Origin: Bacteroidota bacterium
GTDB lineage: Bacteria > Bacteroidota > Bacteroidia > AKYH767-A > OLB10
Direction of reading: 5' to 3'
Assembly (NCBI GenBank): GCA_016721435.1
Contig: JADKIC010000011.1
Coordinates: 44,928-108,927 of the forward strand
Length of the DNA stretch: 64,000 nt
The translations under genes and the position numbers were made by a program. Of the stretch, positions 11,026 to 20,288 are shown in pieces. The notes below the pieces were generated by a model, which had not been told where the DNA came from, ran no database searches, and saw only the letters and a program-made list of their open reading frames with translations. Within the stretch, counting starts at the first letter, position 1, and every line of letters begins with the position of its first letter.

Positions 11026-11172
11026 TTAAAAAAGCATGGGTATGACAACAAATAATAAAGTCATTGAAAGAAAAAATGTTAACATCAAGCCTATTCCAAA
11101 TCGTTCCTTCTGACTCAGTGGGTATGATTCATATCGCTTGACCAGTTCAATCATCGTTTTTTCTTCTCTCAT
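11026..11172 (-). CDS. Small single-pass membrane protein, 48 residues
   Basis: The sequence starts MREEKTMIELVKRYE, continues with an amphipathic charged stretch (YPLSQKERFGIG) and ends in one strongly hydrophobic segment (LMLTFFLSMTLLFVVIPML). The charged N-terminal half followed by a C-terminal membrane helix looks like a real tail-anchored small protein rather than a chance reading frame. No homologue is recognised. It is convergent with the barrel gene ending at 10981 and separated by 44 bases. Confidence 0.45.
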   Translation of the reverse strand: MREEKTMIELVKRYESYPLSQKERFGIGLMLTFFLSMTLLFVVIPMLF

Positions 11173-11762
11173 TGCTTTGGGTTATAGAGGGTGAATTATT
11201 GATTTACTGTTTACTTAATCATAATTGAATTATTGACTCTCAAATTTAAAACTTTAATTTTTACTCCATTAAGGTTTTAGACTTTATTTTTCAAGTTATA
11301 CACCTCTTTTTTAACAACAATTCATATAGGTTGATCTATTAAATTTTTGAGTAATAAAGTATTGGTGAAGATGAAACGGGACCAAATTGGCAGATATTCT
11401 ATTTCATACCGGTTATACAGCTTGGTCACTATTAGTTTTTATCAGATACTTAATCCTTATTAATTCATTTCCAAGTAGATGCACGTTTCATATACTTGTT
11501 ATTCCTACAATGAAAAATTGATGTCCTTTCCAACTCTAAAAGTAGGTAAAACTTTGATTTATAGAACATTGTTAAAGGGTAAAGTGCACTTTAATATTAG
11601 AAAAGTACAAGTGCTGCTGAGTTGATAGGACGCCTCTCACATTAAAATGAAACAAATATGAAGGGATACCAGGATTGTAACCTCTTTCCTTAAAACCTTC
11701 GTTACATTGCAATTAAAGCATGCATCTTTGCAGTATTAACATAAATGAGAAGGGTAAAAATC
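11173..11762. other. AT-rich intergenic region without recognisable genes
   Basis: About 590 bases between the small membrane protein and the TlpA-like gene. No reading frame with codon structure, stable hairpin or recognisable RNA was found. It must hold the promoters of both flanking genes. A weak -7-like CATCTTTG lies at 11723-11730, 40 bases before the downstream ATG. Confidence 0.4.
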
Positions 11763-13238
11763 ATGAATAAACAATTAAAGATATTTTCTTCCAAAAATGT
11801 CGGTTCCGGCATCTTCCTCCTATTCTCGATTCTGGTTACGCTATTGTTTTCTGAAGTTAGTGCACGTCCTGCATTGGCTGATACAAAGGATGGCTATGAA
11901 TTGAAATTTAAAGTAACCGGATTGAAAGACTCCATGATTTACATTGCTAATTACTATGGAGAAAAGCAGTACCTGAAGGATTCAACACATTGTGATGCGA
12001 ATGGAAATGTGGTGTTTAAGGGTGTAGAAGCACTTCCAGGGGGAATCTATTTGTTCGTATTTCCCAATAAAACATATTTTGAATTTTTGATTGACAACGA
12101 ACAATCGTTTAGTATGGAGTGTACCTTGGGCAATGTAATTGGTAGTATGAAGGTAAAGGGTTCAGAGAATAACAGATTGTTTTATGAGTACCTGAATTTT
12201 ATTCAGGAACGTTCAAAGGAAGTAGAACCGCTCAAAGCACAACTTACAGCCAATGCTGAAGATAAAGTCCTGGTGGATTCATTAGAAAGGGCCATTAAAA
12301 AAATAGATCAGAAAGTGGCCGACTATAAAAACACCTATATCAGTCAATATCCACAGTCTTTTTTAGCTGCTATTTTTAAAGCTTCTAAAGATCCTGTTAT
12401 TCCGGAATTGCCTAAAAAAGCAGATGGAAAACCTGATTCTTCCTTCGTCTATTATTATTACCGCGATCATTATTTCGATAATCTGGATTTAGGAGATGAA
12501 CGATTACTCAGAAGTCCTGTGTATCATAATAAACTTTCTTTTTTTCTGAAGAGCATGCTTATAAACATACCGGATTCGCTGATTCCGCAGTTAGATATAT
12601 TGGTTGAAAAGGCTTCTAAGTCTAAGGAAACGTATAAATACATGGTATGGCTGTTGACCAATACCTATGAAACATCCAATATCATGGGTATGGATGCCGT
12701 TTTTGTACACCTCGTTAAAAATTATTATACCAAGGAAAAGGCGTATTGGGTGGACGATGCTACCCTCTATAAAATTCAGGACCGGGCGCGAATTCTTGAA
12801 CCGATTTTAATTGGTAAAAAGGCGAAGAATTTAATTTTAACGGATACACTTGGTGTTTATCAGGCTTTGTATAATGTTGACGCTCCCTTTACCATACTCT
12901 ATTTTTGGGATCCGGATTGTGGCCATTGCAAGAAAGTGACGCCTAAGGTGAAAGCCTATTATGATAAAGTAAAATCGAAAGGGATTAAAGTTTTCGCGGT
13001 GTGCTCAGAAGTTGAAATGGATAAATGGAAAGCCTACATTCGTGATAATAATTTGAACTGGATTAATGTGGCTGATCCTAAACTGCAGAATAATTTCCGC
13101 CAGGAATTTGATATTTTAACAACACCTCAGATATTTATTCTGGATAAAGACAAGAAGATCCTTGCTAAGAAAATCGATGAGGATAATATGGAGAAAATTC
13201 TTGATCGTGAGTTAGAGAATCTGGCAAAGAAACCGTAA
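11763..13238 (+). CDS. TlpA/ResA-like thiol-disulfide protein with DUF4369 domain
   Basis: About 491 residues, exported by an N-terminal hydrophobic segment (IFLLFSILVTLLFSEVSA). The N-terminal domain has the DUF4369 pattern (FKVTGLKDSMIYIANYYGE), common in Bacteroidota thioredoxin-like proteins. A long helical middle part follows, and a C-terminal thioredoxin fold carries the redox motif CGHC (in YFWDPDCGHCKKVTP). A later TTPQIFILD contains the conserved cis-Pro. It probably acts in the periplasm as a disulfide reductase or oxidase of unknown client. ATG at 11763 is chosen over 11745 because it immediately precedes the signal sequence. A terminator follows at 13261. Confidence 0.85.
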   Translation: MNKQLKIFSSKNVGSGIFLLFSILVTLLFSEVSARPALADTKDGYELKFKVTGLKDSMIYIANYYGEKQYLKDSTHCDANGNVVFKGVEALPGGIYLFVFPNKTYFEFLIDNEQSFSMECTLGNVIGSMKVKGSENNRLFYEYLNFIQERSKEVEPLKAQLTANAEDKVLVDSLERAIKKIDQKVADYKNTYISQYPQSFLAAIFKASKDPVIPELPKKADGKPDSSFVYYYYRDHYFDNLDLGDERLLRSPVYHNKLSFFLKSMLINIPDSLIPQLDILVEKASKSKETYKYMVWLLTNTYETSNIMGMDAVFVHLVKNYYTKEKAYWVDDATLYKIQDRARILEPILIGKKAKNLILTDTLGVYQALYNVDAPFTILYFWDPDCGHCKKVTPKVKAYYDKVKSKGIKVFAVCSEVEMDKWKAYIRDNNLNWINVADPKLQNNFRQEFDILTTPQIFILDKDKKILAKKIDEDNMEKILDRELENLAKKP

Positions 13239-13260
13239 AGACTATTCCCGTCTTAGAAGT

Positions 13261-13298
13261 TAAAGGCAATGGCTGAAGAAATTCAGTACTTGCCTTTA
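13261..13298. terminator. Bidirectional terminator between convergent genes
   Basis: TAAAGGCAA (13261-13269) pairs perfectly with TTGCCTTTA (13290-13298), with an inner stem CTGAA/TTCAG, followed by TTTTTT on the plus strand. The last codons and stop of the minus-strand DUF4184 gene (13283) lie inside the hairpin, so that gene encodes part of the stem. Confidence 0.7.
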
Positions 13299-14071
13299 TT
13301 TTTTACAGATGGAATTGCTTTTCTCCTGATTAGTTGTTCTCTTTTCGCCATTTCCAACCAGCAAACAATGATGGTGGCATAGAAAAATGAGCCAAGGGAA
13401 ATGATCACTAAATGTCGGGTCCAGTTCCAGCTGAGTCCGATGGCTATGCGAATGGAGGCAATGAGTATTGCCAAAAAGAGAATCTTTCCCCAAAATGCTC
13501 CACCTGCAAAAAAGGTCTTCCAGTTTTCCTTAGAGAGTACTTTCTTAAAATTCAAATACACTATCGCCATCGCTAAACATCCCACGATCGTACTCGCATA
13601 CCAAAGCAAGGAGCAACGTCTGATTTCATAAGCTCCAACGGTGGCGGTCTCGAACAGAAATGGAATCTGGTGTACCATATAGCCATTGGCATGACAAAAA
13701 GAATCCCAGATGAGATGCGATAGTATTCCGATGAGAGCCGATACAGTAAACATCAGCCAATTCTCCTTCAACCATTCAAAAAAATCCTCCTTGATTTCAA
13801 AGTTTATCGTTTCTTTAAAAAAGTTTAATCGTGGCCAAAGTACCGGATAGATGATGCCATGATAGAGATAGGATAAAATAATGGTGAGTGGAAGATTGAA
13901 CGTAAGAATTCCACTCAATGTATGACTCACCGATGCACAGGAACTGAGCCAGATGAAATATTCAAAATCAGGAACGATACTACCAATAATCAACGCTGTC
14001 CAGGAAAGGTTTTTAATCCTGAATATTTTCAATGGAAGTACGATGGCCGGATGAGCCGGAGTAAAGGGCAT
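13283..14071 (-). CDS. DUF4184 family membrane protein
   Basis: The start MPFTPAHPAIVLPL is the diagnostic opening of DUF4184; ATG 14071 is therefore preferred to an upstream in-frame ATG at 14152 lying inside the OmpA-family gene. It has about six membrane segments and conserved polar motifs (GSIVPDFEYF, SHTLSG, SHLIWDSFCHANG) that resemble the YdjM-like membrane hydrolases. 262 residues. Its start lies two bases after the stop of the upstream OmpA-family gene (14073), so the two are probably co-transcribed. Function unknown. Confidence 0.8.
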   Translation of the reverse strand: MPFTPAHPAIVLPLKIFRIKNLSWTALIIGSIVPDFEYFIWLSSCASVSHTLSGILTFNLPLTIILSYLYHGIIYPVLWPRLNFFKETINFEIKEDFFEWLKENWLMFTVSALIGILSHLIWDSFCHANGYMVHQIPFLFETATVGAYEIRRCSLLWYASTIVGCLAMAIVYLNFKKVLSKENWKTFFAGGAFWGKILFLAILIASIRIAIGLSWNWTRHLVIISLGSFFYATIIVCWLEMAKREQLIRRKAIPSVKNKGKY

Positions 14072-14072
14072 A

Positions 14073-16066
14073 TCAGAGAATACTGAATTCGGTTCTTCGG
14101 TTTTGTGCTCTACCCGATTCCGTATCATTGCCGGAAACAGGTTTCGTATCACCGTAGCCTTTATACGTTATTCGCGTGGAAGGGATACCTTTCGCCACTA
14201 AATAATCCATGACCGCTTTCGCCCTGTTTTCGGATAAGGTCAAATTGGCTTTTTTATCCCCTGTACTATCCGTATGACCACTTACTTCGATTTTGAAACC
14301 GGGCTGAGCCTTTAAAAAGGAAATTAGTTTTTCCAATTCCAGATAGGAAGATGTCTTTAACTCAAAACGATTGACATCAAAGAAAATATTCTTTAATACC
14401 ACCTTTTCTCCCGACTTGGGTTGCTGTAACTTAATAACTAAATCGTACGCATTCTGTTTGTCATTGGCTTCCTTGCATTCGAAGTAATCGGAATAAAACA
14501 TGTACGTTTCCTTATTCACATTCAGCATGTAATTTTTTCCGGCAGGAAGGCATGCCAGAAACTCTCCTCTTTTTTTATCTGTTGTATTGGCAACAATCAC
14601 TTTCCCGGATTCTACGTCAATAATTTCAAAACCTGCAGCGAGTGGCAAACCCGTAGAGCCATCCAGTACTTTTGCCTTTACATAGCTCACCAATGCCGGA
14701 CGAGCCTTTGGGTAAAGATTAAAGTTGTATAAATCCAGCGCACCGTTACCTCCTTTTCTGTCACTGGCAAAATAGGCTTTCATTCCATCAGCACTTACTA
14801 CCAGACTATTTTCATCGGTATGCGTATTGATCGGATACCCCAGATTTTCAGGAATACCCCAGGAACCGTTTTCTAATCTCCTGCTTACAAAAATATCCAG
14901 ACCTCCCATTCCCGGGTGGCCATCTGAACTGAAGTAAAGCGTCTGGTTATCCGGATGTATAAATACGGACTCCTCTACTCCACTTGTATTAATCGTATCA
15001 CTCAGCTTTACCGGATCTCCAGGTCATATCCACTTGAAAAGTACTACTGTAAATATCAAAAATCCGGCTCCTGTCACGGGTATAACTTCCCCTCACGAAA
15101 TAAAGTGTTCTGCCGTCAGAACTAAAGGATGGTTGCGATTCCCAAGAGGAAGAATTTACCGGTGCACCAATATTCATAGGCTTACTCCAGTTGCCATCGC
15201 CGAGACGCTGCGAGAGATAAATATCGCAACTGCCTAGTCCATCCGGACGGTCACAAGCAGTAAAAAACAATACTCTGCCATCCGCTGAAATACTTGGTCC
15301 TCCTTCGTTCAAAGGACTGTTGAGTGGCATTCCGGCATTCTTTGCAGTTGTCCAAATAGTATCTTTTAACTTTGAAATGTAAAAATCTTCCTGATGCCCT
15401 TCCTGTGCTTTAGCATCCTTGATATCTCTGGTAAATATGATTTCCTGTTGATCGACGGTGAAGGAAGGGAAATACTCGTTTTCCGGAGTGTTTATGCCCG
15501 TGCCTAAATTTACCGGTTGAAAGGGAACAGGATTTTTAAGTGCTTCCAATGCAAAATCGCATGATTTTATTTTGTGTTCTGCGTCGGTCTTTAACTCAGC
15601 CGCCATGGCTGGAACTGCTTTAAGATATCTTTCAAAATCGCCTTTAGCTGCTGCATAATTTCCCCGCTTTAATTCCAATTCACCGGCAACCATATTCGCA
15701 CACCCGGCATATAGGCAGGATCAATTTCTGTGACCTTTCTGTAATGTTCTAACGCACTCGCATAATCACGGCTCTCAATGTAGATTTGGCCGAGAATCAG
15801 CCAGGCATCAATAAAGTTCGGATCTTTTGCAATAGCCGATTCCATCAATCGTATCGCCTTCACATCCTGACCGGAGTTAAATTGCTTGCGTCCGTCTTCA
15901 TAGTCTCTGATAGCCGACTTATTGGTAGAGTACACTTTTTTTGGGCTGAGGTTGTGCAAAGGAAATGGCCGGAAAAATGAAATGAAAAGGGCGACAAAAA
16001 AACAAATCTCAATATGAATTTCTGTTGTACATTACTGTGTAGAGCGACCTTTCTATGATTAACCAT
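14073..16066 (-). CDS. OmpA-family protein with TPR and PD40/WD40-like repeats (at least three frame breaks)
   Basis: Domains in order: signal region; TPR-like segment (AIAKDPNFIDAWLILGQIY, ASALEHYRKV); PD40-type beta-propeller repeats (FTRDIKDA, SADGRVLFFTA, SSDGRTLYFVRG, SADGMKAYFASDRKGG); and a C-terminal OmpA/MotB peptidoglycan-binding domain (HTDSTGDKKAN, SENRAKAVMDYL, GYGDTKPV, QNRRTEF). It would link outer membrane to cell wall; similar proteins occur with gliding and T9SS genes. Frame breaks: missing G in 15697-15701 (restores MPGVANMVAGEL), missing base at 15019-15020 (restores TWGDPVKLSDT), and one at the T7 run 15936-15942 in the signal region (gives FAQPQPKKVYS). The exact start is unsure; 16066 is the outermost ATG. 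Confidence 0.75.
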
Positions 16067-16081
16067 TAGCTGAATTAACGT

Positions 16082-16698
16082 TTAGGGAACATGAATAATT
16101 TTATGTGTCTGCAGTGAAATCGACCATTCCGGATGCAGTTTTACATAATTGATAATGGAGGGAATATGCTTTTCGAATTTTTCATATTCGGGTTGAAGAA
16201 ATAATTTGCAATTTTTAAGAACAGCGCCGCCATTTTTTTCTGCCCAATCAAAATCGCTGGTGTGATTGATCACCACTTTCAACTCATGTGCCTTTGCCAG
16301 GTTTTCTTGTAGAGGCGCTTTAAATTTTTCGGAGACACGCAGATCCAGTCCCATTCACCGGTTAATGGATAAGCACCGGACGTCTCCACCGCGATTTCGA
16401 ACCCTTTCTCATGAAGTAAACGTGTTAATCGGGTCAAATCGTATAGAGCCGGTTCACCTCCGGTAATTACTACAAATCGGGAAGGTTCTAGCAAGGCCTC
16501 AGCCACGATTTCTTCACAACTTTTCATGGGGTGACCTGTTGAGCTCCAGGATTCTTTTACATCGCACCAAACACAGCCAATATCGCATCCTCCTAAACGA
16601 ATAAAAAACGCGGGCCTGCCGCTATGGTAGCCTTCTCCCTGAATGGTGTAAAAGGACTCCATTACCGGCAATACATCCCCTGAATTACCTGCTGACAT
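16082..16698 (-). CDS. queE: 7-carboxy-7-deazaguanine synthase QueE (one frame break)
   Basis: A radical-SAM enzyme that converts 6-carboxy-tetrahydropterin to 7-carboxy-7-deazaguanine in queuosine synthesis. The Cys motif CDIGCVWC (residues 38-45, C-x3-C-x2-C) is the QueE/organic-radical type, and TIQGEG, RPAFFIRLGGC and VITGGEPALY are conserved. ATG 16698 gives MSAGNSGDVLPVMESF and overlaps the folD stop by 14 bases. One A/T is missing at T5 16325-16329: repair gives CVSPKKFKAPLQ and continues to the stop at 16082. Repaired length is about 205 residues, normal for the short form. Other queuosine genes are not in the window. Confidence 0.88.
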
Positions 16699-17581
16699 GT
16701 TCAGGATAAATTCGGTGACGGGCAGCAAGTAAAGTGTTTTGTAAAAGTCCGACGATGGTCATGGGTCCTACTCCACCTGGCACAGGAGTGATATAACTGC
16801 ATTTGGAGGATACTCCTGCAAAGTCAACGTCACCGGCAAGGCGGAACCCCTGCTTGAGTTCCGGTGCGGGTACGCGCGTCATGCCTACATCGATTACCAC
16901 AGCCCCTTCCTTCACCATATCGGCAGTCAGGAAATAAGGTTTACCGAGAGCAGCAACAATGATATCGGCCTGCAAAGTAATTTCTTTTAAATTAGAAGTG
17001 TGGCTATGCGTTAACGTTACCGTGCAATTTCCGGGATTGGTGTTTCTGGATAAAAGAATGGAAACGGGCGTTCCTACTATATTGCTTCTGCCTATCACCA
17101 CACAATGCTTTCCTTTGGTGGGAATGTTATACCGCTCCAATAACTGCATGATCCCTTTAGGAGTAGCAGGCACATAGGAGGGCATTTGTTCGGTCATCCT
17201 ACCCAGATTAATAGGGTGAAATCCGTCCACATCTTTCGAGGGTAAAATAGCTTCTGTAACCAGATCAACGTTGATATGAGCAGGCAAGGGTAACTGTACG
17301 ATAAATCCATCCACATGCTCATCTTCGTTCAATTGATGTATTTCCCGAAGGAGATTTTCTTCACTAAAGGTTTCTTCAAAGCGCAGCAAGGTACTTTTAA
17401 ATCCCACCTCTGCACAAGACTTAATTTTATTTCCCACATAGGTTTCCGAAGCACCGTTATTGCCGACTAATATGGCAACTAAATGCGGGGCTCTTCCACC
17501 ATGCGAACGGATTTCGTCCACTTCAGCACGAATTTCATTTTTTATTTGCTGTGCCGTTAATTTGCCGTCGATCAGGATCAC
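16685..17581 (-). CDS. folD: Bifunctional methylene-THF dehydrogenase / methenyl-THF cyclohydrolase
   Basis: 298 residues, full length. It interconverts 5,10-methylene-, 5,10-methenyl- and 10-formyl-tetrahydrofolate in the cytoplasm. Conserved segments are ASETYVGNKIKSC (catalytic Lys region), VDGFIVQLPLP, KDVDGFHP, VIGRSNIVGTPV (NADP site) and TPVPGGVGPMT. It starts 29 bases after the ffh stop and overlaps queE, so ffh-folD-queE look like one operon. Confidence 0.96.
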   Translation of the reverse strand: MILIDGKLTAQQIKNEIRAEVDEIRSHGGRAPHLVAILVGNNGASETYVGNKIKSCAEVGFKSTLLRFEETFSEENLLREIHQLNEDEHVDGFIVQLPLPAHINVDLVTEAILPSKDVDGFHPINLGRMTEQMPSYVPATPKGIMQLLERYNIPTKGKHCVVIGRSNIVGTPVSILLSRNTNPGNCTVTLTHSHTSNLKEITLQADIIVAALGKPYFLTADMVKEGAVVIDVGMTRVPAPELKQGFRLAGDVDFAGVSSKCSYITPVPGGVGPMTIVGLLQNTLLAARHRIYPEHVSR

Positions 17582-17610
17582 GTGAATTGGTTATTTTAGT
17601 TGAAGAAGCG

Positions 17611-18939
17611 TTATTTTCTGACCGGCATGTTCCGCATCATTTTTTGAGCATTCCCGGAGGTAAACATCTTCATCATTTTTCTCATATCTTCAAACTGCTT
17701 GAGCAATTTGTTGACTTCCTGAATGGTAGTGCCGCTTCCGGAAGCAATTCTTTTTCTTCTTGCACCATTCAGTAAATCCGGACGTTCCCGTTCTTCATTG
17801 ATCATTGATTGAATGATAGCTTCGATATGCTTGAACGAATCATTATCTATATCCACATCTTTCATCGCCTTGCCCATTCCCGGAATCATTCCCATGAGGT
17901 CCTTGATGTTCCCCATCTTTTTGATTTGCTGGAGTTGTCCGAGAAAATCATTCAGGTTAAACTGATTTTTTGCAATTTTCTTTTGAAGTTCAGCCGCTTC
18001 CTTCGCATCAAATTGCTCCTGTGCTCTTTCAACAAGGGAGACAATATCACCCATGCCCAAAATCCTGTCGGACATACGACTGGGATAGAACACATCCAGC
18101 GCTTCCATTTTCTCGCCGGTACCAACAAATTTTATCGGTTTATTGACGATCGATTTAATGGAAAGAGCAGCACCACCACGGGTATCACCATCCAACTTGG
18201 TCAATACAACTCCATCAAAATTGATACGATCATTAAAAGCTTTGGCAGTATTCACCGCATCCTGTCCCGTCATGGCATCTACCACAAACAATGTTTCCTG
18301 CGGATTTAAAAATTCTTTAAGCCGGGCTATTTCATCCATCATCTCTCCATCAATCGCTAAACGACCGGCGGTATCAATAATGATGGTATTTATTCCCTGA
18401 GATTTTGCCTTTTCAATGGCATTCTTAGCAATAGAAACCGGATTCTTATTTTCTCTCTCCGAATATACTTCTACTCCAATTTGCTCCCCCAATACATGCA
18501 ACTGATCAATCGCTGCCGGACGATAAACGTCGCAGGCAACCAGCATGACTTGCCGGCCTCTCTTGGTTTTAAGCAAATGAGCCAGCTTTCCGCTTAATGT
18601 CGTTTTACCTGAACCCTGTAAACCTGACATCAAAATGATAGAAGGATTGGCTTTGAGATTGATATCCGTGGCATCTCCGCCCATTAAAGAAGTCAACTCT
18701 TCATGGACAATTTTTACCATCAATTGTCCGGGAGATACGCTGAGCAACACATCCCTGCCCAATGCCTTTTCCTTCACTGTATCAGTGAACTGTTTGGCTA
18801 CCTTATAGTTAACGTCAGCATCTAATAAAGCTTTACGTACCTCTTTGAGGGTTTCGGCAATATTGATTTCACTTATTTTACCCTGCCCTTTCAGCAGTTT
18901 AAACGCCCGGTCGAGCTTATCGGATAAATTTTCAAACAT
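17611..18939 (-). CDS. ffh: Signal recognition particle protein Ffh
   Basis: 442 residues. N-domain (MFENLSDKLDRAFKLLKG), GTPase G-domain with P-loop GLQGSGKTT, DTAGR and TKLDGDTRGG, and a C-terminal M-domain rich in Met (MGMIPGMGKAMK ... MKMFTSGNAQKMMRNM). It binds signal peptides on ribosomes together with 4.5S RNA and docks with FtsY. It is the first gene of the minus-strand group and is intact. Confidence 0.97.
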   Translation of the reverse strand: MFENLSDKLDRAFKLLKGQGKISEINIAETLKEVRKALLDADVNYKVAKQFTDTVKEKALGRDVLLSVSPGQLMVKIVHEELTSLMGGDATDINLKANPSIILMSGLQGSGKTTLSGKLAHLLKTKRGRQVMLVACDVYRPAAIDQLHVLGEQIGVEVYSERENKNPVSIAKNAIEKAKSQGINTIIIDTAGRLAIDGEMMDEIARLKEFLNPQETLFVVDAMTGQDAVNTAKAFNDRINFDGVVLTKLDGDTRGGAALSIKSIVNKPIKFVGTGEKMEALDVFYPSRMSDRILGMGDIVSLVERAQEQFDAKEAAELQKKIAKNQFNLNDFLGQLQQIKKMGNIKDLMGMIPGMGKAMKDVDIDNDSFKHIEAIIQSMINEERERPDLLNGARRKRIASGSGTTIQEVNKLLKQFEDMRKMMKMFTSGNAQKMMRNMPVRK

Positions 18940-19052
18940 AGTCTTAGAGAAGGGGCGAATTTAGTTAAAATCAGCCTTTTTAGAAAGGGAAATATTTGTC
19001 TAATTTCACCGTTAGTTGAACTTAACCCAACCCAATTTGTTAAATTGCAATC

Positions 19053-19552
19053 ATGAAAAATACAATTACTACTTCACTCCTAGTCCTTTTATGCACTTTC
19101 ATCTTCACTTCTTGTAAAAAAGATGAAGAAGAAGAGCGTAAAGCTAACAAAGACCTTTACTGTGACATTAATTCCGGCGGGGCCACTTACTATGTCGGAA
19201 CTCAGGTCATCACCGAAGGTTTAGGAGGTGCACATGGTTTTATAAAAGTGCGTTATAATAACATCGCAGCCTCTGCCCTTGACAGCACCGGTAAATTGCC
19301 TGTGGGTGGAACATTTCCTAATGGATCAGTTGTCGTAAAAGAAATTTACAGTTCATTGAGCGGTGGATTGAACTTATATGCCATTATGAAAAAGAAACAA
19401 GCAACGAGAACGCCGGTTCAGGATGGTTATGGGGTGAATATAAGCCCGGAGGTGAAGTGGTTTTCAGTGCCGCAAAAAAGGGAAATGGATGTATCTCTTG
19501 TCATAGCCTTCCTGATAATCAGGATTTAAACAGAGTGTTTGATTTGCATTAA
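19053..19552 (+). CDS. Cytochrome P460-like lipoprotein with one heme c site (one frame break)
   Basis: The signal peptide ends in a lipobox (IFTSCKK), so it is probably an outer- or inner-membrane lipoprotein. The body contains GFIKVRYNN, LPVGGTFPNGSVVVKEIY and NLYAIMKKK, as in cytochrome P460-type proteins. One base is missing within 19425-19428. Repair gives VQDG, then WGEYKPGGEV, and a C-terminal CISCH (CxxCH heme c attachment) followed by a short tail to TAA 19550-19552. The break hides the heme motif. Repaired length about 166 residues. P460 proteins oxidise hydroxylamine or bind NO in some bacteria; activity here is not shown. Confidence 0.65.
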
Positions 19553-19594
19553 AAGTTGTTTGACAGAATTTCATTTTTAATAAAACAGCATACA

Positions 19595-19705
19595 TTACCT
19601 GTTATCAAATCTATCGTTCTTCCTGGTAAGTTTTAGATCCTGCAATACGGAGGATTTTACGTTGATCTGAAAGAAGAAATTTTGTTGAAAACCAAGGGGA
19701 ACCCA
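19595..19705 (-). pseudogene. Detached copy of the lptD 3' end
   Basis: On the minus strand this encodes 36 residues, starting WVPLGF and ending RFDNR-stop, identical in amino acids to the last 36 residues of the lptD gene at 20289. Nine sense codons and the stop differ, all synonymously (for example GTT/GTG, CCC/CCG, TTG/CTC, TAA/TAG). Similarity continues about 35 bases past the stop (19562-19594 against 20256-20288). It stops abruptly upstream at the W codon. There is no start, so it is a gene remnant. Confidence 0.85.
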
Positions 19706-19842
19706 CCTGACTTCCGTAGAAATAAACAGTTGATTTTACAATTAATAGAAAATCACTCTGATGCTGTGGGTCAACGAGTGTCTTAGAGTTTCCCATGGGT
19801 GATAAGTCATCCCTAATCCATATCCTGATCACTTCGATGTAC

Positions 19843-19983
19843 AAGCCCTGTAGGGGCGGTATCTCTGTAATGAAGGATATCATCTTCTCCCACCAATGCC
19901 GGCAGCCGACCTTGGGTCGGCTGCCGGCGGTTGAAAGGATAGAGGAGTTTTTCGGTTACCGAGATACCGCCCCTACAGGGCTT
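19843..19983. repeat. Nested palindromic element, 141 bp
   Basis: A perfect 23-bp inverted repeat, AAGCCCTGTAGGGGCGGTATCTC at 19843-19865 and its complement at 19961-19983 (first 20 bases of the arm are the core), encloses a second perfect hairpin: GCCGGCAGCCGACC (19898-19911), loop TTG, and GGTCGGCTGCCGGC (19915-19928). The GC-rich stems stand out against AT-rich surroundings. It resembles a MITE or REP-like mobile palindrome; no transposase is nearby and target-site duplication is not clear. Confidence 0.8.
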
Positions 19984-20288
19984 ATGTGGAAGAAATATCC
20001 ATCTCCGTTCTGACGTTATTTCTTTTCCTGTCTTTCACAGAAAACTTACTTTAAAGATATCGTTATAAGGATAAACTTCACAGTTCTCAATAGGAGATGG
20101 TTCAACAAATCAGTTATCAACACACTTTTGCTTGAATTTTGTGGCTTATAAAATCTATAAAGAGCTAGAAAGAATCCTTTAGGAAAAGAAGTCAAGCATG
20201 AGCCAAGAAAGAGGCATAGAAATCATTCAAAGCATCCATACAATAAGCTTTATATGACAAAATTTTAATTTTAATAAAACAGCATTCA
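19984..20288. other. Intergenic region between palindrome and lptD end
   Basis: About 300 bases, AT-rich. The last 33 bases (20256-20288) match the bases following the detached lptD tail. Nothing else with a function is seen. Confidence 0.4.

Noticed and set aside
17809..18309. A 166-residue plus-strand reading frame
   Set aside because: Antisense to ffh, which is intact and conserved.
20040..20110. Minus-strand fragment resembling a sorting-domain tail (YPYNDIFKVSFL)
   Set aside because: Too short and without a further match to any gene in the window.
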